Positions 17,779 through 26,205 of a DNA stretch of 64,000 bases are shown here, piece by piece (position 1 is the first letter of the stretch; every line of letters starts with the position of its first letter). The notes under the pieces were generated by a model. That model made no database searches and had not been told where the DNA came from. It saw nothing but the letters and a program-made list of their open reading frames with translations. Origin of the DNA: Blastomonas sp. CACIA14H2 (lineage in GTDB: Bacteria; Pseudomonadota; Alphaproteobacteria; Sphingomonadales; Sphingomonadaceae); the NCBI GenBank assembly GCA_000503195.1, contig AYSC01000018.1, positions 1 through 64,000 on the forward strand. Direction: 5' to 3'. Made by a program: the position numbers and the translations under genes.

Positions 17779-18063
17779 GTGAGCGAGATCGAGACCAGCG
17801 GAGCGAGCGACGCGATCGAAACCGTGGTGCGCCAGGTGCTGCGCGACATTCTGGGCCTGTCCGAAGCGCAGGTCGCCGGTTTCGACCGCGATACCGAGCT
17901 GTTCGGCGCGCTGCCCGAGCTCGATTCGATGGCGGTCGCAGGGCTTCTCACCGAGATGGAGGATCGCCTGGGCATCCTGATCGAGGATGACGAGGTCGAT
18001 GGCGAGCTGTTCGAGAATTTCGGCAATCTCGTCGATTTCGCGCGGGCCAAGGCCGCCGCGTGA
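17779..18063 (+). CDS. Acyl carrier protein, exosortase A system-associated type
   Basis: This 94-residue protein carries an acyl group on a phosphopantetheine arm. The attachment serine is Ser50 in ELDSMAV, the usual DSM motif, followed by a helix with EDRLGILIEDDEVDGELFE, typical of acidic carrier proteins. Start is taken as GTG at 17779 because a GAGGGAT ribosome site precedes it; the frame is open further upstream but lacks similarity. It lies between the GNAT-like protein and the hydrolase, whose GTG start overlaps its stop. It is distinct from the fatty-acid AcpP, which is normally next to fab genes. Confidence 0.85.
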   Translation: MSEIETSGASDAIETVVRQVLRDILGLSEAQVAGFDRDTELFGALPELDSMAVAGLLTEMEDRLGILIEDDEVDGELFENFGNLVDFARAKAAA

Positions 18064-18755
18064 TTGCGCGCTATCGGTTCGACGGCAACGACGAACTGTG
18101 CCTCCGCCACGGCCCGGATGATGGCCCGGCGCTGCTGATCCTGCCGCCGCTGTTCGATGAGGCGAACCGCGTACGCCACCTGATGGTGGAAACCGCGCGC
18201 GCGCTGGCCGGGCACGGCATCGCCAGCCTGTTGCCCGACCTTCCCGGCTGCAACGAAAGCCTCGTCCCGCTCGACCGCGCCAGCATCAGCCTGTGGCAGG
18301 CGGCGTTGATTGCGTGCGCCGAACCGCTGGGGCCGGTCAGCCATGTCGCATCGATCCGCGGAGGCGCGCTGCTCGATGGCGCGCTCGGCGACCTGCCGCG
18401 CTGGCGGCTCGCCCCGGTCAAGGGCGGGCAGCTGCTCCGCACGATGCTGCGCACGAAAATCGCGAGCGACCGCGAGGCGGGGATCGCCAGCAGCAGCGAG
18501 GCGCTGATGGAAAGCGCGCGCACGCAAGGGATCGAGCTCGCCGGCAACCACCTCTCCCCCTGCATGATCCGTGAACTCGACGCCGCCACTCCGTCCGATG
18601 GCAGCGCGGTTCGCCTCGCCCGCTTTGCCGACGATCCGCTCGAAGCCGATGCGCGGATCGCGGGCGCGCCGCTCTGGCTGCGCGCCGAACCTGCGCACGA
18701 TGCCGCGATGGCGCAATCGATCGCCGCCGACCTTGCCGCATGGATGCGCGGATGA
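18060..18755 (+). CDS. Alpha/beta hydrolase-like protein, exosortase A system-associated hydrolase 2 type
   Basis: The 231-residue product has alpha/beta-hydrolase segments: PALLILPPLFDEANRVRHL near residue 25 and LLPDLPGCNESLVPLD near residue 58. The normal nucleophile elbow (G-x-S-x-G) is replaced by HVASIRGGALL, with Arg100 where the Ser should be, so it may not be an ordinary serine hydrolase. I recall similar degeneration in the TIGR03101-like family it resembles. The GTG start overlaps the carrier-protein stop, and the end overlaps the next hydrolase by 16 bp. It may be a partner or a thioesterase-like scaffold rather than an enzyme (inference). Confidence 0.75.
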   Translation: MIARYRFDGNDELCLRHGPDDGPALLILPPLFDEANRVRHLMVETARALAGHGIASLLPDLPGCNESLVPLDRASISLWQAALIACAEPLGPVSHVASIRGGALLDGALGDLPRWRLAPVKGGQLLRTMLRTKIASDREAGIASSSEALMESARTQGIELAGNHLSPCMIRELDAATPSDGSAVRLARFADDPLEADARIAGAPLWLRAEPAHDAAMAQSIAADLAAWMRG

Positions 18756-19573
18756 GGCAGCATTTCACCTTCCCTTGCGCGGACGAGACCCTGGCCGCGA
18801 CGCTCGACTGCGCCACCGGCACCACCGGGCTGCTGATCGTCAGCGGCGGCAACGAGATCCGATCGGGCGCGCATGCCGGCATGGCCGCGCTCGCCGCCGA
18901 GATCGCCGCTGCCGGGCATCCGGTGTTGCGCTATGACCGGCGCGGCATCGGCGACAGCAGCGGCGAGAACAACGGTTTCGAATCGAGTGCCGACGACATC
19001 GCCGCCGCCGTTTCCGCCTTCCGCACGCGCTGCCCGCAGCTCGCGCGGCTGGTCGCGTTCGGCAATTGCGATGCGGCCAGCGCCTTGGCGCTGTTCGGCC
19101 CGGCGGCAGGCGTCGACGCGCTGATCCTCGCCAATATGTGGACGATCGAGGCCAACGACGATGCGGACCAGGCAGAAGCCGCGAGCACGATGACCGCGAG
19201 CGCGATCCGCAGCCGCTATCTCGCCAAGCTCAAGGACCCGCGCGAACTCTGGCGGCTGGCGAGCGGCGGAGTGAACATCGGCAAGCTGGTGCGCGGCTTG
19301 AGGCAAGCGACGGCGAAGACCGAAGTCACCGGCCTTGTCGCGCGGCTGGGCGAGGGGCTCGCCACGCTCGACCGCCCCGCCACCCTGCTCGCTGCCGATC
19401 ACGACCGCACCGCGATGTGGTTCCTCGAACACTGGGCGAGTGAGGCCTTCGCGCCAGCCCGCGCCAACCCGCACCTCGCGCTCCACCGCCTCGATAGCGG
19501 CTCGCACAGCTTCGCGAACGCGAGCGACAAGGCGTGGCTGAGAGAGCGGATATTGGCGGTTTTGCCCGAATAA
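18740..19573 (+). CDS. Alpha/beta hydrolase, exosortase A system-associated hydrolase 1 type
   Basis: The 277-residue product has an alpha/beta-hydrolase fold: LLIVSGGNEIRSGAH near residue 31 (oxyanion region), PVLRYDRRGIGDSSG near 61, and the elbow FGNCDAASAL with Cys110 in the nucleophile position. The C-terminal DSGSHSFA would supply the catalytic His. A cysteine nucleophile is unusual among hydrolases but I recall it as characteristic of the TIGR03100-like family. A second ATG lies at 18752. It is the last gene of the plus arm and is followed by a long palindromic repeat. The substrate is unknown, perhaps an acyl thioester on the carrier protein. Confidence 0.78.
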   Translation: MDARMRQHFTFPCADETLAATLDCATGTTGLLIVSGGNEIRSGAHAGMAALAAEIAAAGHPVLRYDRRGIGDSSGENNGFESSADDIAAAVSAFRTRCPQLARLVAFGNCDAASALALFGPAAGVDALILANMWTIEANDDADQAEAASTMTASAIRSRYLAKLKDPRELWRLASGGVNIGKLVRGLRQATAKTEVTGLVARLGEGLATLDRPATLLAADHDRTAMWFLEHWASEAFAPARANPHLALHRLDSGSHSFANASDKAWLRERILAVLPE

Positions 19574-19574
19574 G

Positions 19575-19695
19575 GCCCCTCCCCTTTAGGGGAGGGGTAG
19601 GGGGTGGGGGCGATGGCACATGTGCCATCGCTGGCGCAGCCATCCGACCCAACCGTTGATCCCCACCCCAACCCCTCCCCTGAAGGATAGGGGCT
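19575..19695. repeat. Nested palindromic repeat (type C) between convergent genes
   Basis: A 9-bp-arm hairpin CCCCTCCCC/GGGGAGGGG with a TTTA loop begins two bases after the hydrolase stop. A perfect 20-bp palindrome with arms CGATGGCACA and TGTGCCATCG is centred at 19620/19621, and an inverted C-rich segment CCCCACCCCAACCCCTCCCC ends the unit. The whole can fold back on itself and probably marks the 3' ends of both flanking genes. Confidence 0.7.
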
Positions 19696-19729
19696 TTTAA
19701 GGAGGTGAAGGTGAGGCAGGCACACCGGC

Positions 19730-20443
19730 CTAAACCAGGAACGAGAACGCGTTGCCGAAATTGTGCAGCGCCACCGGCAGCACCAGGCTCCCGGTCCGCA
19801 GCCGCAGCCACACGGCAATGAGCGAGGGGATGGCGGTCAGCGCCATGATCGCGGGCTCGAACGAGAAGCTGCCATCGGCATAGCCGAACGCATGTGCCAT
19901 GCCGAACAGCCCGCAGGAAAGCAGCGCGCCCCAGCCCCAGTCGACGCCGAGCAGGCGCTTGCGGCCTTGGAACGCCTGGTCGAGCGCGAACAGCAGCAGG
20001 CCGCGATAAAAGGGCTCTTCCTCCAGCCCCGGCATGGTCAGCTGGAATCCGACCGCTTCTGCATCGGCCTCGTCGCCGCCGAACACCAGCGCGATTGCGA
20101 TGAAGAAGGCGCAATAGGCGACGGCGACGGGCAGAGCGGCCTTGAGGCTGCCGGGGGTCTGCGCGAACGTGAGGCCGATCCGCCGCCAGCCGAATGCCGG
20201 CAGGCTGGCGAGAGCGAGTGTGGCGGCCAGCGCCATGGACTTGCCCTGCCAGTTCCAGTCTCCGCCGATCAGATCGGGCAGCAACCCGTAAACCCGAGTC
20301 AGACAGGCATCGTTGATCGCCACCAGCAGCGCGGCGATCAGCAGCCAGCGGGGCGAGAAATTCCGCCGGTCCGCCAGGCCCAGAATTGTGCCGAGCACGA
20401 GCAGTATCGCCAGGGTGGCAGCCAGTCCGATCAATCCGTTCAC
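19730..20443 (-). CDS. CPBP family intramembrane glutamic protease
   Basis: The 237-residue product is a multi-pass membrane protein with about seven hydrophobic segments. It has the three CPBP/Abi motifs: EEEPFYR near residue 141 (catalytic Glu pair), FGMAHAFGY near 180, and HNFGNAF near 227. Such proteases cleave within or near the membrane (Rce1-like). A CPBP protein also occurs with some exosortase systems, so its place beside the exosortase-A-associated genes may be meaningful; the opposite orientation and the repeat between them argue for independent expression. The product target is unknown. Confidence 0.82.
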   Translation of the reverse strand: MNGLIGLAATLAILLVLGTILGLADRRNFSPRWLLIAALLVAINDACLTRVYGLLPDLIGGDWNWQGKSMALAATLALASLPAFGWRRIGLTFAQTPGSLKAALPVAVAYCAFFIAIALVFGGDEADAEAVGFQLTMPGLEEEPFYRGLLLFALDQAFQGRKRLLGVDWGWGALLSCGLFGMAHAFGYADGSFSFEPAIMALTAIPSLIAVWLRLRTGSLVLPVALHNFGNAFSFLV

Positions 20444-20525
20444 GCAGGGGCCTTTCGCTGAATGTGCGTGCCGGGATTAGCCTTGGGCGGACCGGATGGC
20501 TCCTCAAAAAGCGGCGGATCGTTGC

Positions 20526-21614
20526 TCAGAACCCGGCTTTCGCGGGATGTGGTGGAGCTTCGGCGACGCGCTCGGCGCGGCTGCGATAGTCGCTCGGCGT
20601 GCAGTCCATGATCGCGCGAAAGGCGCGGTTGAAGCTGGCGAGCGAGGCAAAGCCGCTGTCGAGCGCGATAGCGATCAGCTTGTCGTCGCGCCCACGTGTT
20701 TCGAGCAGCCGGCAAGCCTCGATGACGCGATAATGGTTCAGGAACGCGCGGAAATGATCGTGGCCCAGTTGCTGGTTGACCAGCGTGCGGACGGTGCGTT
20801 CGGGCGCGCCCATCAACTCGACGAACCCGGCAAAGCTCAGTTCGGGATCGAGATGCACCCGATCCACCTCGATCAGGTCGCGCAAGCGGCGCAGCAGCGC
20901 CGTATTCTGGCCGGTATCGGCGGACAGGGCCGCGCTTGCAGACGGGACACTCGCGCCAAAGGTCAGCACCTCGGCCCGGACGGTCAGCAGCTTGCTCGCG
21001 AGCCATAGTCCGAAGGCCAGGATCATCGCATTCTGCGTCATCGAAAAGGCGAGCGGACGCCAGTCGAAGCCGAACAAGGCGTCAGCAGCAAGGTCGATGA
21101 ACAGCATACCGCCCAGCAGCACCGCGACCAGCACGCGCGCGTCGTGGCGGCGCTGGATCAGGTCATCCTGACGCTCGGCCAGCAGCCGCCAGACGAGGTG
21201 GCCCACGATGGCAAAGCCCAACACCACCAGCACGCGCGACAGACCGAGTTGATCAAGCGCCTGGCCGAACAGCCCGCGATCGGCTGCCGCAATCAGCGCC
21301 CAGACGATGCCCGTCACCAGCACCCCGCCTTTCAACCGAAACCGGGGGTCGAAGCAGGAGAGCGAGAACCACCACAGGAAGATGACGGCAAAGCCGCTCA
21401 GGCCATGGGCCATGTCGCCCGGCACGCCGCGCGGCACGGCGAATACCAGCGGCGTATTGCCGAGGACAAAGCTGGCAAGACAGATGGCGAGCGGCGCGAA
21501 CAGCAAGGATGGCAGTCCGAGCTGCCGCCGGTGTCGCAGCATCAACCAGGCGAGCAGCAGGCAGATGCTCGCCGCCCCGGCGCGAAGCGCTGCGTCGATC
21601 TGCTCGACGATCAT
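20526..21614 (-). CDS. AraC-family transcriptional regulator with membrane N-terminal region
   Basis: The 362-residue product (from ATG 21614) has about seven hydrophobic segments in the first 240 residues and an AraC-type double helix-turn-helix at the C-terminus, with YRVIEACRLLE, LIAIALDSGFASLASFNRAF and CTPSDYRS. This design suggests a membrane-bound regulator sensing an envelope or periplasmic signal. The start is chosen just after trxB ends (26 bp gap); the open frame extends into trxB but lacks similarity there. It probably lies in one transcript with trxB. Targets are unknown. Confidence 0.85.
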   Translation of the reverse strand: MIVEQIDAALRAGAASICLLLAWLMLRHRRQLGLPSLLFAPLAICLASFVLGNTPLVFAVPRGVPGDMAHGLSGFAVIFLWWFSLSCFDPRFRLKGGVLVTGIVWALIAAADRGLFGQALDQLGLSRVLVVLGFAIVGHLVWRLLAERQDDLIQRRHDARVLVAVLLGGMLFIDLAADALFGFDWRPLAFSMTQNAMILAFGLWLASKLLTVRAEVLTFGASVPSASAALSADTGQNTALLRRLRDLIEVDRVHLDPELSFAGFVELMGAPERTVRTLVNQQLGHDHFRAFLNHYRVIEACRLLETRGRDDKLIAIALDSGFASLASFNRAFRAIMDCTPSDYRSRAERVAEAPPHPAKAGF

Positions 21615-21639
21615 CGCCGGGGGGTACGCTCCCGGCCCC

Positions 21640-22605
21640 TTATTCCGCCGCGATCGCCTCGAAATCCGCTTCTGCCAGGAAGCGCTCGACATCGAGCGCG
21701 GCCATGCAGCCGGTGCCCGCCGCCGTCACGGCCTGGCGATAGACCTTGTCCATCACGTCGCCGCACGCGAACACGCCGGGGATGCTGGTATAAGGCGTGC
21801 CGGGCTTGACCTCGATATAGCCGTCACGGTCGAGCGGCAGATGGCCCTTGAACAATTCGGTCGCAGGCGCGTGGCCGATGGCGACGAAGCCGCCGTCGAC
21901 CGCGAGGTGCGAGGTCTCGCCGGTCACCGTGTCCTTGAGGTCGATGCCGACCAGCCCGTGCGGCTGCCCGCCGCCGACGAAACGCTCGACACCCTTGTTC
22001 CACAGCACCGTGATCGTGGGATTGGCGAACAGCCGTTCCTGCAGGATCTTTTCCGCGCGCAGCGAATCGCGGCGGTGGATCAGCGTCACATTGTCCGAAT
22101 GGTTGGTGAGGTACAGCGCCTCTTCGACCGCGGTATTGCCGCCGCCGATCACCGCGACCTTCTTGCCGCGATAGAAGAAGCCGTCGCAGGTCGCGCAGGC
22201 GGAGACGCCTTTGCCGCCCAGTTCCTGCTCGCCTGGGACGCCGAGCCACTTGGCCTGCGCACCGGTGGCGATGACCAGCGTTTCGGCCTCGTAGACCTGG
22301 CCGCCATCGCCGGTCAGGCGGAACGGGCGGCGCGACAGGTCGACCGAGACGATGGTGTCATAGATCATCTGCGTGCCGACATGCTCGGCCTGGGCCTGCA
22401 TTTCCTGCATCAGCCACGGCCCCTGGATCACGTCGCGAAAACCGGGATAATTCTCGACATCGGTGGTGATGGTGAGCTGTCCGCCCGGCTGCAGCCCCTG
22501 CACCACGATCGGCTTGAGGCCCGCGCGGGCGCCATAGATGGCGGCGGAGAGGCCTGCCGGGCCGGAGCCCAGGATCAGCATGCGGGTCTTGATCGTGTCG
22601 GTCAT
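21640..22605 (-). CDS. trxB: Thioredoxin-disulfide reductase
   Basis: TrxB reduces thioredoxin with NADPH through FAD and a redox-active disulfide. The 321-residue product has the FAD-binding ILGSGPAGLSAAIYGARAG at residue 11, the active-site CATC at residues 137-140, the NADPH-binding VAVIGGGNTAVEEALYL near 155, and the C-terminal FACGDVMDKVYRQAVTAAG FAD segment near 280. Start ATG at 22605. The divergent type III polyketide synthase gene begins 194 bp away. The reductase is housekeeping; the following AraC-type gene is likely co-transcribed. Confidence 0.96.
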   Translation of the reverse strand: MTDTIKTRMLILGSGPAGLSAAIYGARAGLKPIVVQGLQPGGQLTITTDVENYPGFRDVIQGPWLMQEMQAQAEHVGTQMIYDTIVSVDLSRRPFRLTGDGGQVYEAETLVIATGAQAKWLGVPGEQELGGKGVSACATCDGFFYRGKKVAVIGGGNTAVEEALYLTNHSDNVTLIHRRDSLRAEKILQERLFANPTITVLWNKGVERFVGGGQPHGLVGIDLKDTVTGETSHLAVDGGFVAIGHAPATELFKGHLPLDRDGYIEVKPGTPYTSIPGVFACGDVMDKVYRQAVTAAGTGCMAALDVERFLAEADFEAIAAE

Positions 22606-22799
22606 GGCACAGCCTTTTCAGAACGGGAGCGGCGGATGTGGCCCGGCGCGCGTTACTCTGCAAGACGCCGGGGTGCCGCTGCGCGCGCAACATTAACTTG
22701 GGTGGCGCTTAAGCAGATTTGGGCCCGCCCTGCCAAGCGCGATTCGGCATGCGCCGGAATCGCTTGCCAAGCGCGACGCACTATGACCACCCTGTAGCA

Positions 22800-23831
22800 A
22801 TGCTCGCGCGCATCCAGTCCATCGCCACTGCGCTCCCACCGCACCGGATCAGCCAGCCAGAGGTGCGCGATTTCGTCGCCCAGGCGACCGAGAAAGGCCT
22901 GAGCCCGCGAATCGCGGCGATCTACGACAGCACCGGGGTCGAGAGCCGCGCCATCGCGCAGCCGCCCCAATTCTATCTGGGCCGCGCCGATTTCCCCGAG
23001 CGCAACGCGGTCTATCTCGCCGAGGGGCAGCGCCTGCTCGAAGCGGCCGCAACCGAAGCGCTGGCCGAGGCGGGGCTGGAACCGGCCGAGATCGACGCCA
23101 TCGTCTGCGTCTCGTCGACCGGTATCGCCACGCCCTCGATCCCCAGCCAGATGCTCGCGCCGCTCGGCTTTCGCGCCGATGCGCTGATCGTCCCGCTGTT
23201 CGGCTATGGTTGCGCGGGCGGGGTGCTGGGGCTGCAGGTGGCGGGCGATCTGGTCCGCGCCGACCCTTCGCGCCGCGTACTGCTGCTGACGCTCGAGCTG
23301 TGTTCGCTCGCCTTCCGCTTCGGCGATCTCACCAAGAAGGCGATCATTGCCTCCACGCTGTTTGCCGACGGGGCAAGCGCGGTGGTGCTGTCGGCCGACG
23401 GCGATGGCCCTGCGCTCGGCCGCTTCGCGCAGCACACCTGGCCGGACAGCCGCGCGATGATGGGCTGGGATGTCGACGAACTGGGCCTCGGACTCATCCT
23501 CGCGCGCGACCTGCCGAGCTTCGTGCACCGCCATTTCGCGCCGGTGGTCGACGGCTTTCTGGCGCGCGAGGGGCTGGACAAGGCGACGCTCACCGAACCG
23601 GCGTGCCATCCCGGCGGGCGCAAGGTGATCGATGCGCTGGAACAGTGTTTCCCGCACCTGCCCGCTGGCCTTGCCGAAACCCGGGCGGTGCTCACCGATC
23701 ACGGAAACATGTCTTCGCCCACCGTGCATTTCGTGCTCAAGCGCATCCTGGCGCACGGGCAGACCGGGCCGCTGCTGATGACCGCGCTCGGCCCCGGCTT
23801 TACCGGCGCGATGGGCATCGTTCACCGATGA
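22800..23831 (+). CDS. Type III polyketide synthase (chalcone/stilbene synthase family)
   Basis: The 343-residue product condenses a starter acyl-CoA with malonyl-CoA units. The catalytic triad is seen as Cys138 in LFGYGCAGG, His270 in ACHPGG and Asn303 in DHGNMSSPT. It is most like bacterial alkylpyrone or alkylresorcinol synthases, and the overlapping methyltransferase-like gene supports that reading: similar pairs (Bacillus BpsA-BpsB) make methylated alkylpyrones. The ATG at 22800 is chosen because homology starts at MLARIQSIATALPP. The gap from trxB (194 bp) should hold the promoter. Confidence 0.9.
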   Translation: MLARIQSIATALPPHRISQPEVRDFVAQATEKGLSPRIAAIYDSTGVESRAIAQPPQFYLGRADFPERNAVYLAEGQRLLEAAATEALAEAGLEPAEIDAIVCVSSTGIATPSIPSQMLAPLGFRADALIVPLFGYGCAGGVLGLQVAGDLVRADPSRRVLLLTLELCSLAFRFGDLTKKAIIASTLFADGASAVVLSADGDGPALGRFAQHTWPDSRAMMGWDVDELGLGLILARDLPSFVHRHFAPVVDGFLAREGLDKATLTEPACHPGGRKVIDALEQCFPHLPAGLAETRAVLTDHGNMSSPTVHFVLKRILAHGQTGPLLMTALGPGFTGAMGIVHR

Positions 23832-24385
23832 TGGCAAGCCCCGCCCTCGCCCCGTTCGTCTGGGCGCCCGGCTGGCCCGCCGCCTGGGCGGTGCTGGCGT
23901 TTCTCACGGCACAGCGGCTGCTCGAACTCGTTCATGCGCAGTGGAACACGCGCGCGCTGCTGGCGCGCGGCGCGGTGGAGCATGGGCGCGGGCATTATCC
24001 GGCGATGGTGGCGATCCATGCGAGTTTTCTCGCAGCCTTGTGGTTCGCGACGGCACCGGATGCCCCGATGCTCTGGCCGCTGCTCATCGCCTTCGCGCTG
24101 TTGCAGTCCGCGCGGCTGTGGGTGCTGGCAACCCTGGGGCCGTACTGGACGACGCGGATCATCTCCGCGCCCGACTTTCCGCGCATCATCGACGGGCCGT
24201 ATCGGTTCGTCCGCCATCCCAATTACTGGGTGGTGGCGCTCGAAATCCTCACCATCCCGCTGATCTTCGGTCATGTCTGGATTGCAGGGATCTGGACCGC
24301 GCTCAATGCCGTCATCCTGACCGTCCGTATCCGGGCAGAGAATGTCGCGCTGGCCAGGCGAACGACACAAAAACCTGTCGCCTGA
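23828..24385 (+). CDS. Isoprenylcysteine carboxyl methyltransferase (ICMT)-like membrane methyltransferase
   Basis: The 185-residue product has four or five hydrophobic segments and the ICMT/PEMT-like SAM-binding region DGPYRFVRHPNYWVVALE near residue 121, with the family's RHPNY motif, then a C-terminal RIRAENVALA helix. The start overlaps the polyketide synthase stop (ATGA), so the proteins are made together. By analogy to BpsB/YpbQ it would O-methylate the alkylpyrone or resorcinol product in the membrane. This role is inferred from pairing; the fold assignment is clear. Confidence 0.85.
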   Translation: MMASPALAPFVWAPGWPAAWAVLAFLTAQRLLELVHAQWNTRALLARGAVEHGRGHYPAMVAIHASFLAALWFATAPDAPMLWPLLIAFALLQSARLWVLATLGPYWTTRIISAPDFPRIIDGPYRFVRHPNYWVVALEILTIPLIFGHVWIAGIWTALNAVILTVRIRAENVALARRTTQKPVA

Positions 24386-24439
24386 TCGCGGCGGCGCGCC
24401 TAGAGTGCGGCCATCGTTCAGCTTCGGATTCACGGCTTC

Positions 24440-25900
24440 ATGCGTCATCTCGTCGGCCTGCTGGCCAGCTCTGCTCTGCTCCTGACCGGCTGCGGCGGGG
24501 GCGGCGGATCGTCCACGCCGACGCCGGCCCCGGTCGCAACCGCCCCCGCACCCAGCCCGACGCCGACGCCCAGCCCCACCTGCTCGCTGGAAAGCCGCCA
24601 GACGTTCGCGCGCGACGTGCTCAATGAATGGTATCTCTTCCCCGAACTGCTGGTGACCACCGCCAATCCGGCGAGCTTCACCACCGTTCAGGGCTATATC
24701 GACGCACTTACCGCCACCGCACGCTCGCAGGGCAAGGACCGGTTCTTCACCTTCATCACCTCGATCGCCGAGGAGAACGCGTTCCTCGCGAGCGGCGAGA
24801 GCGCGGGGATCGGCATTCGCCTGTCGATCGATGCACCGGCGCGCCGGGTGTTCATCAGCGAGGCGTTCGAGGGCGCGCCAGGCCTCGCCGCCGGGATCGA
24901 CCGCGGCGACGAGATCACCGCGATCGGGACCAGCAGCGCGAGCCTGCGCAGCGTCAGCGACATCATAGCGGCGGAAGGTTCCGCCGGGATCACCAATGCG
25001 CTGGGGCCGAACACGGCGGGGCTGACGCGGGTGCTGCGGGTGTCGCGCGGCAGCACTTCGCGCGAGGTCAGCGTGACCAAGGCGGTGTTCGATCTGCCCG
25101 CCGTTTCCAGCCGCTATGGTTCACGGATCATCCAGGATGGCAGTCGCCAGATCGGCTATATCAACCTGCGCACCTTCATCTCGTCGGCAGACACGCCGCT
25201 GCGCAACGCCTTTGCCAGCTTCCGCGCGGCAGGGATTACCGAGTTCATCATCGATTTCCGCTATAATGGCGGCGGGCTGATCTCGACTGCGGAACTGATG
25301 GGCGATCTGCTCGGCGGCAACCGCAGCGCCAGCGATCTCTATTCGGGAATCCGCTACCGGCCCTCCAAATCGTCGCGCAACGAGAACGTGTTCTTCGCCC
25401 CGCGCGCCGAATCCGTAAGCCCGGTGAAGATCGCGTTCATCGGCACCGGCGCGACGGCATCGGCGAGCGAGCTGGTGATCAATTCGATGGCGCCCTATCT
25501 CGGCCGCAACCTGGCGCTGATCGGTGCGAACACCTTCGGCAAGCCGGTGGGCCAGATCGCGCTCGACCGCAGCGCCTGCGACGACCGGGTGCGCGTGGTC
25601 GCGTTCAGCTCGGTCAATTCGCGCGGCCAGGGCGAGTATTTCAACGGCCTGGCGAGCACGCTCGACGTCACCTGCCAGGCGGCGGACGATCTCACCCGGC
25701 CGCTGGGCGACCCGCAAGAAGCCTCGATCCGCGGCGCGCTCGATTTCCTCGCCGGGCGCAGCTGTACCGCGATTACCTTGAGTGGCCCGTCGGGCAATAT
25801 CGCGGGCCAGTCGCAACGTGGCCTGATCGCCAGCGACCGCGAACTGCTGGTGCCAGATGCGCCCAGCCCGGCACAACGCGAGGTGCCGGGGCTGTTTTGA
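24440..25900 (+). CDS. S41 family peptidase, lipoprotein
   Basis: The 486-residue product begins MRHLVGLLASSALLLTGCGG, a lipoprotein signal with Cys as the lipidated residue, followed by a Pro/Thr/Ala linker (to about residue 50). A PDZ-like region with GIGIRLSIDAPARRVFI lies near residue 115. The S41 protease core follows: IIDFRYNGGGLISTAELMG near residue 270, the catalytic Ser in GATASASELVINS near residue 340 and the Lys in NTFGKPVGQ near 367. It acts in the periplasm, anchored to a membrane. It resembles C-terminal processing proteases; the substrate is unknown. Confidence 0.88.
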   Translation: MRHLVGLLASSALLLTGCGGGGGSSTPTPAPVATAPAPSPTPTPSPTCSLESRQTFARDVLNEWYLFPELLVTTANPASFTTVQGYIDALTATARSQGKDRFFTFITSIAEENAFLASGESAGIGIRLSIDAPARRVFISEAFEGAPGLAAGIDRGDEITAIGTSSASLRSVSDIIAAEGSAGITNALGPNTAGLTRVLRVSRGSTSREVSVTKAVFDLPAVSSRYGSRIIQDGSRQIGYINLRTFISSADTPLRNAFASFRAAGITEFIIDFRYNGGGLISTAELMGDLLGGNRSASDLYSGIRYRPSKSSRNENVFFAPRAESVSPVKIAFIGTGATASASELVINSMAPYLGRNLALIGANTFGKPVGQIALDRSACDDRVRVVAFSSVNSRGQGEYFNGLASTLDVTCQAADDLTRPLGDPQEASIRGALDFLAGRSCTAITLSGPSGNIAGQSQRGLIASDRELLVPDAPSPAQREVPGLF

Positions 25901-25915
25901 GGACTGTCCTCGAAA

Positions 25916-26068
25916 GCCCTCCCCCTCGATGGGGGAGGTTGGGTGGGGGTGTTGGTGCCGGGTTGCGCAGCGATGGCCCGGCTGCGCCCAGCCGCGCGAT
26001 CACCCTCACCGCTGCGACTAGGCTCCTTCGTCGCCAAGTCTCGCTGCCTCTCCCATCGAGGGAGAGGC
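25916..26068. repeat. Palindromic repeat (type C) with separated inverted ends
   Basis: GCCCTCCCCCTCGATGGGGG (25916) forms one hairpin and CCTCTCCCATCGAGGGAGAGG-like sequence at 26048-26068 forms the other; the two ends are also partly inverted copies of each other (CCTC..ATCGAG..). About 110 bp lie between. It fills most of the 305-bp gap between the S41 protease and rpiB, in which no gene is seen. Confidence 0.6.
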
Positions 26069-26205
26069 GTCTCGTGATTGCAACGTCTCGAGTCACAAAA
26101 CTGCCACCCACCCACAATCACTGGTGGCATCGCGCGCGCCGCTCGCCTAGATAGCGCGCGAGGCGGGATTCGGCCCGCACCCTGGCTTTACTGGATCGCA
26201 GCCCG

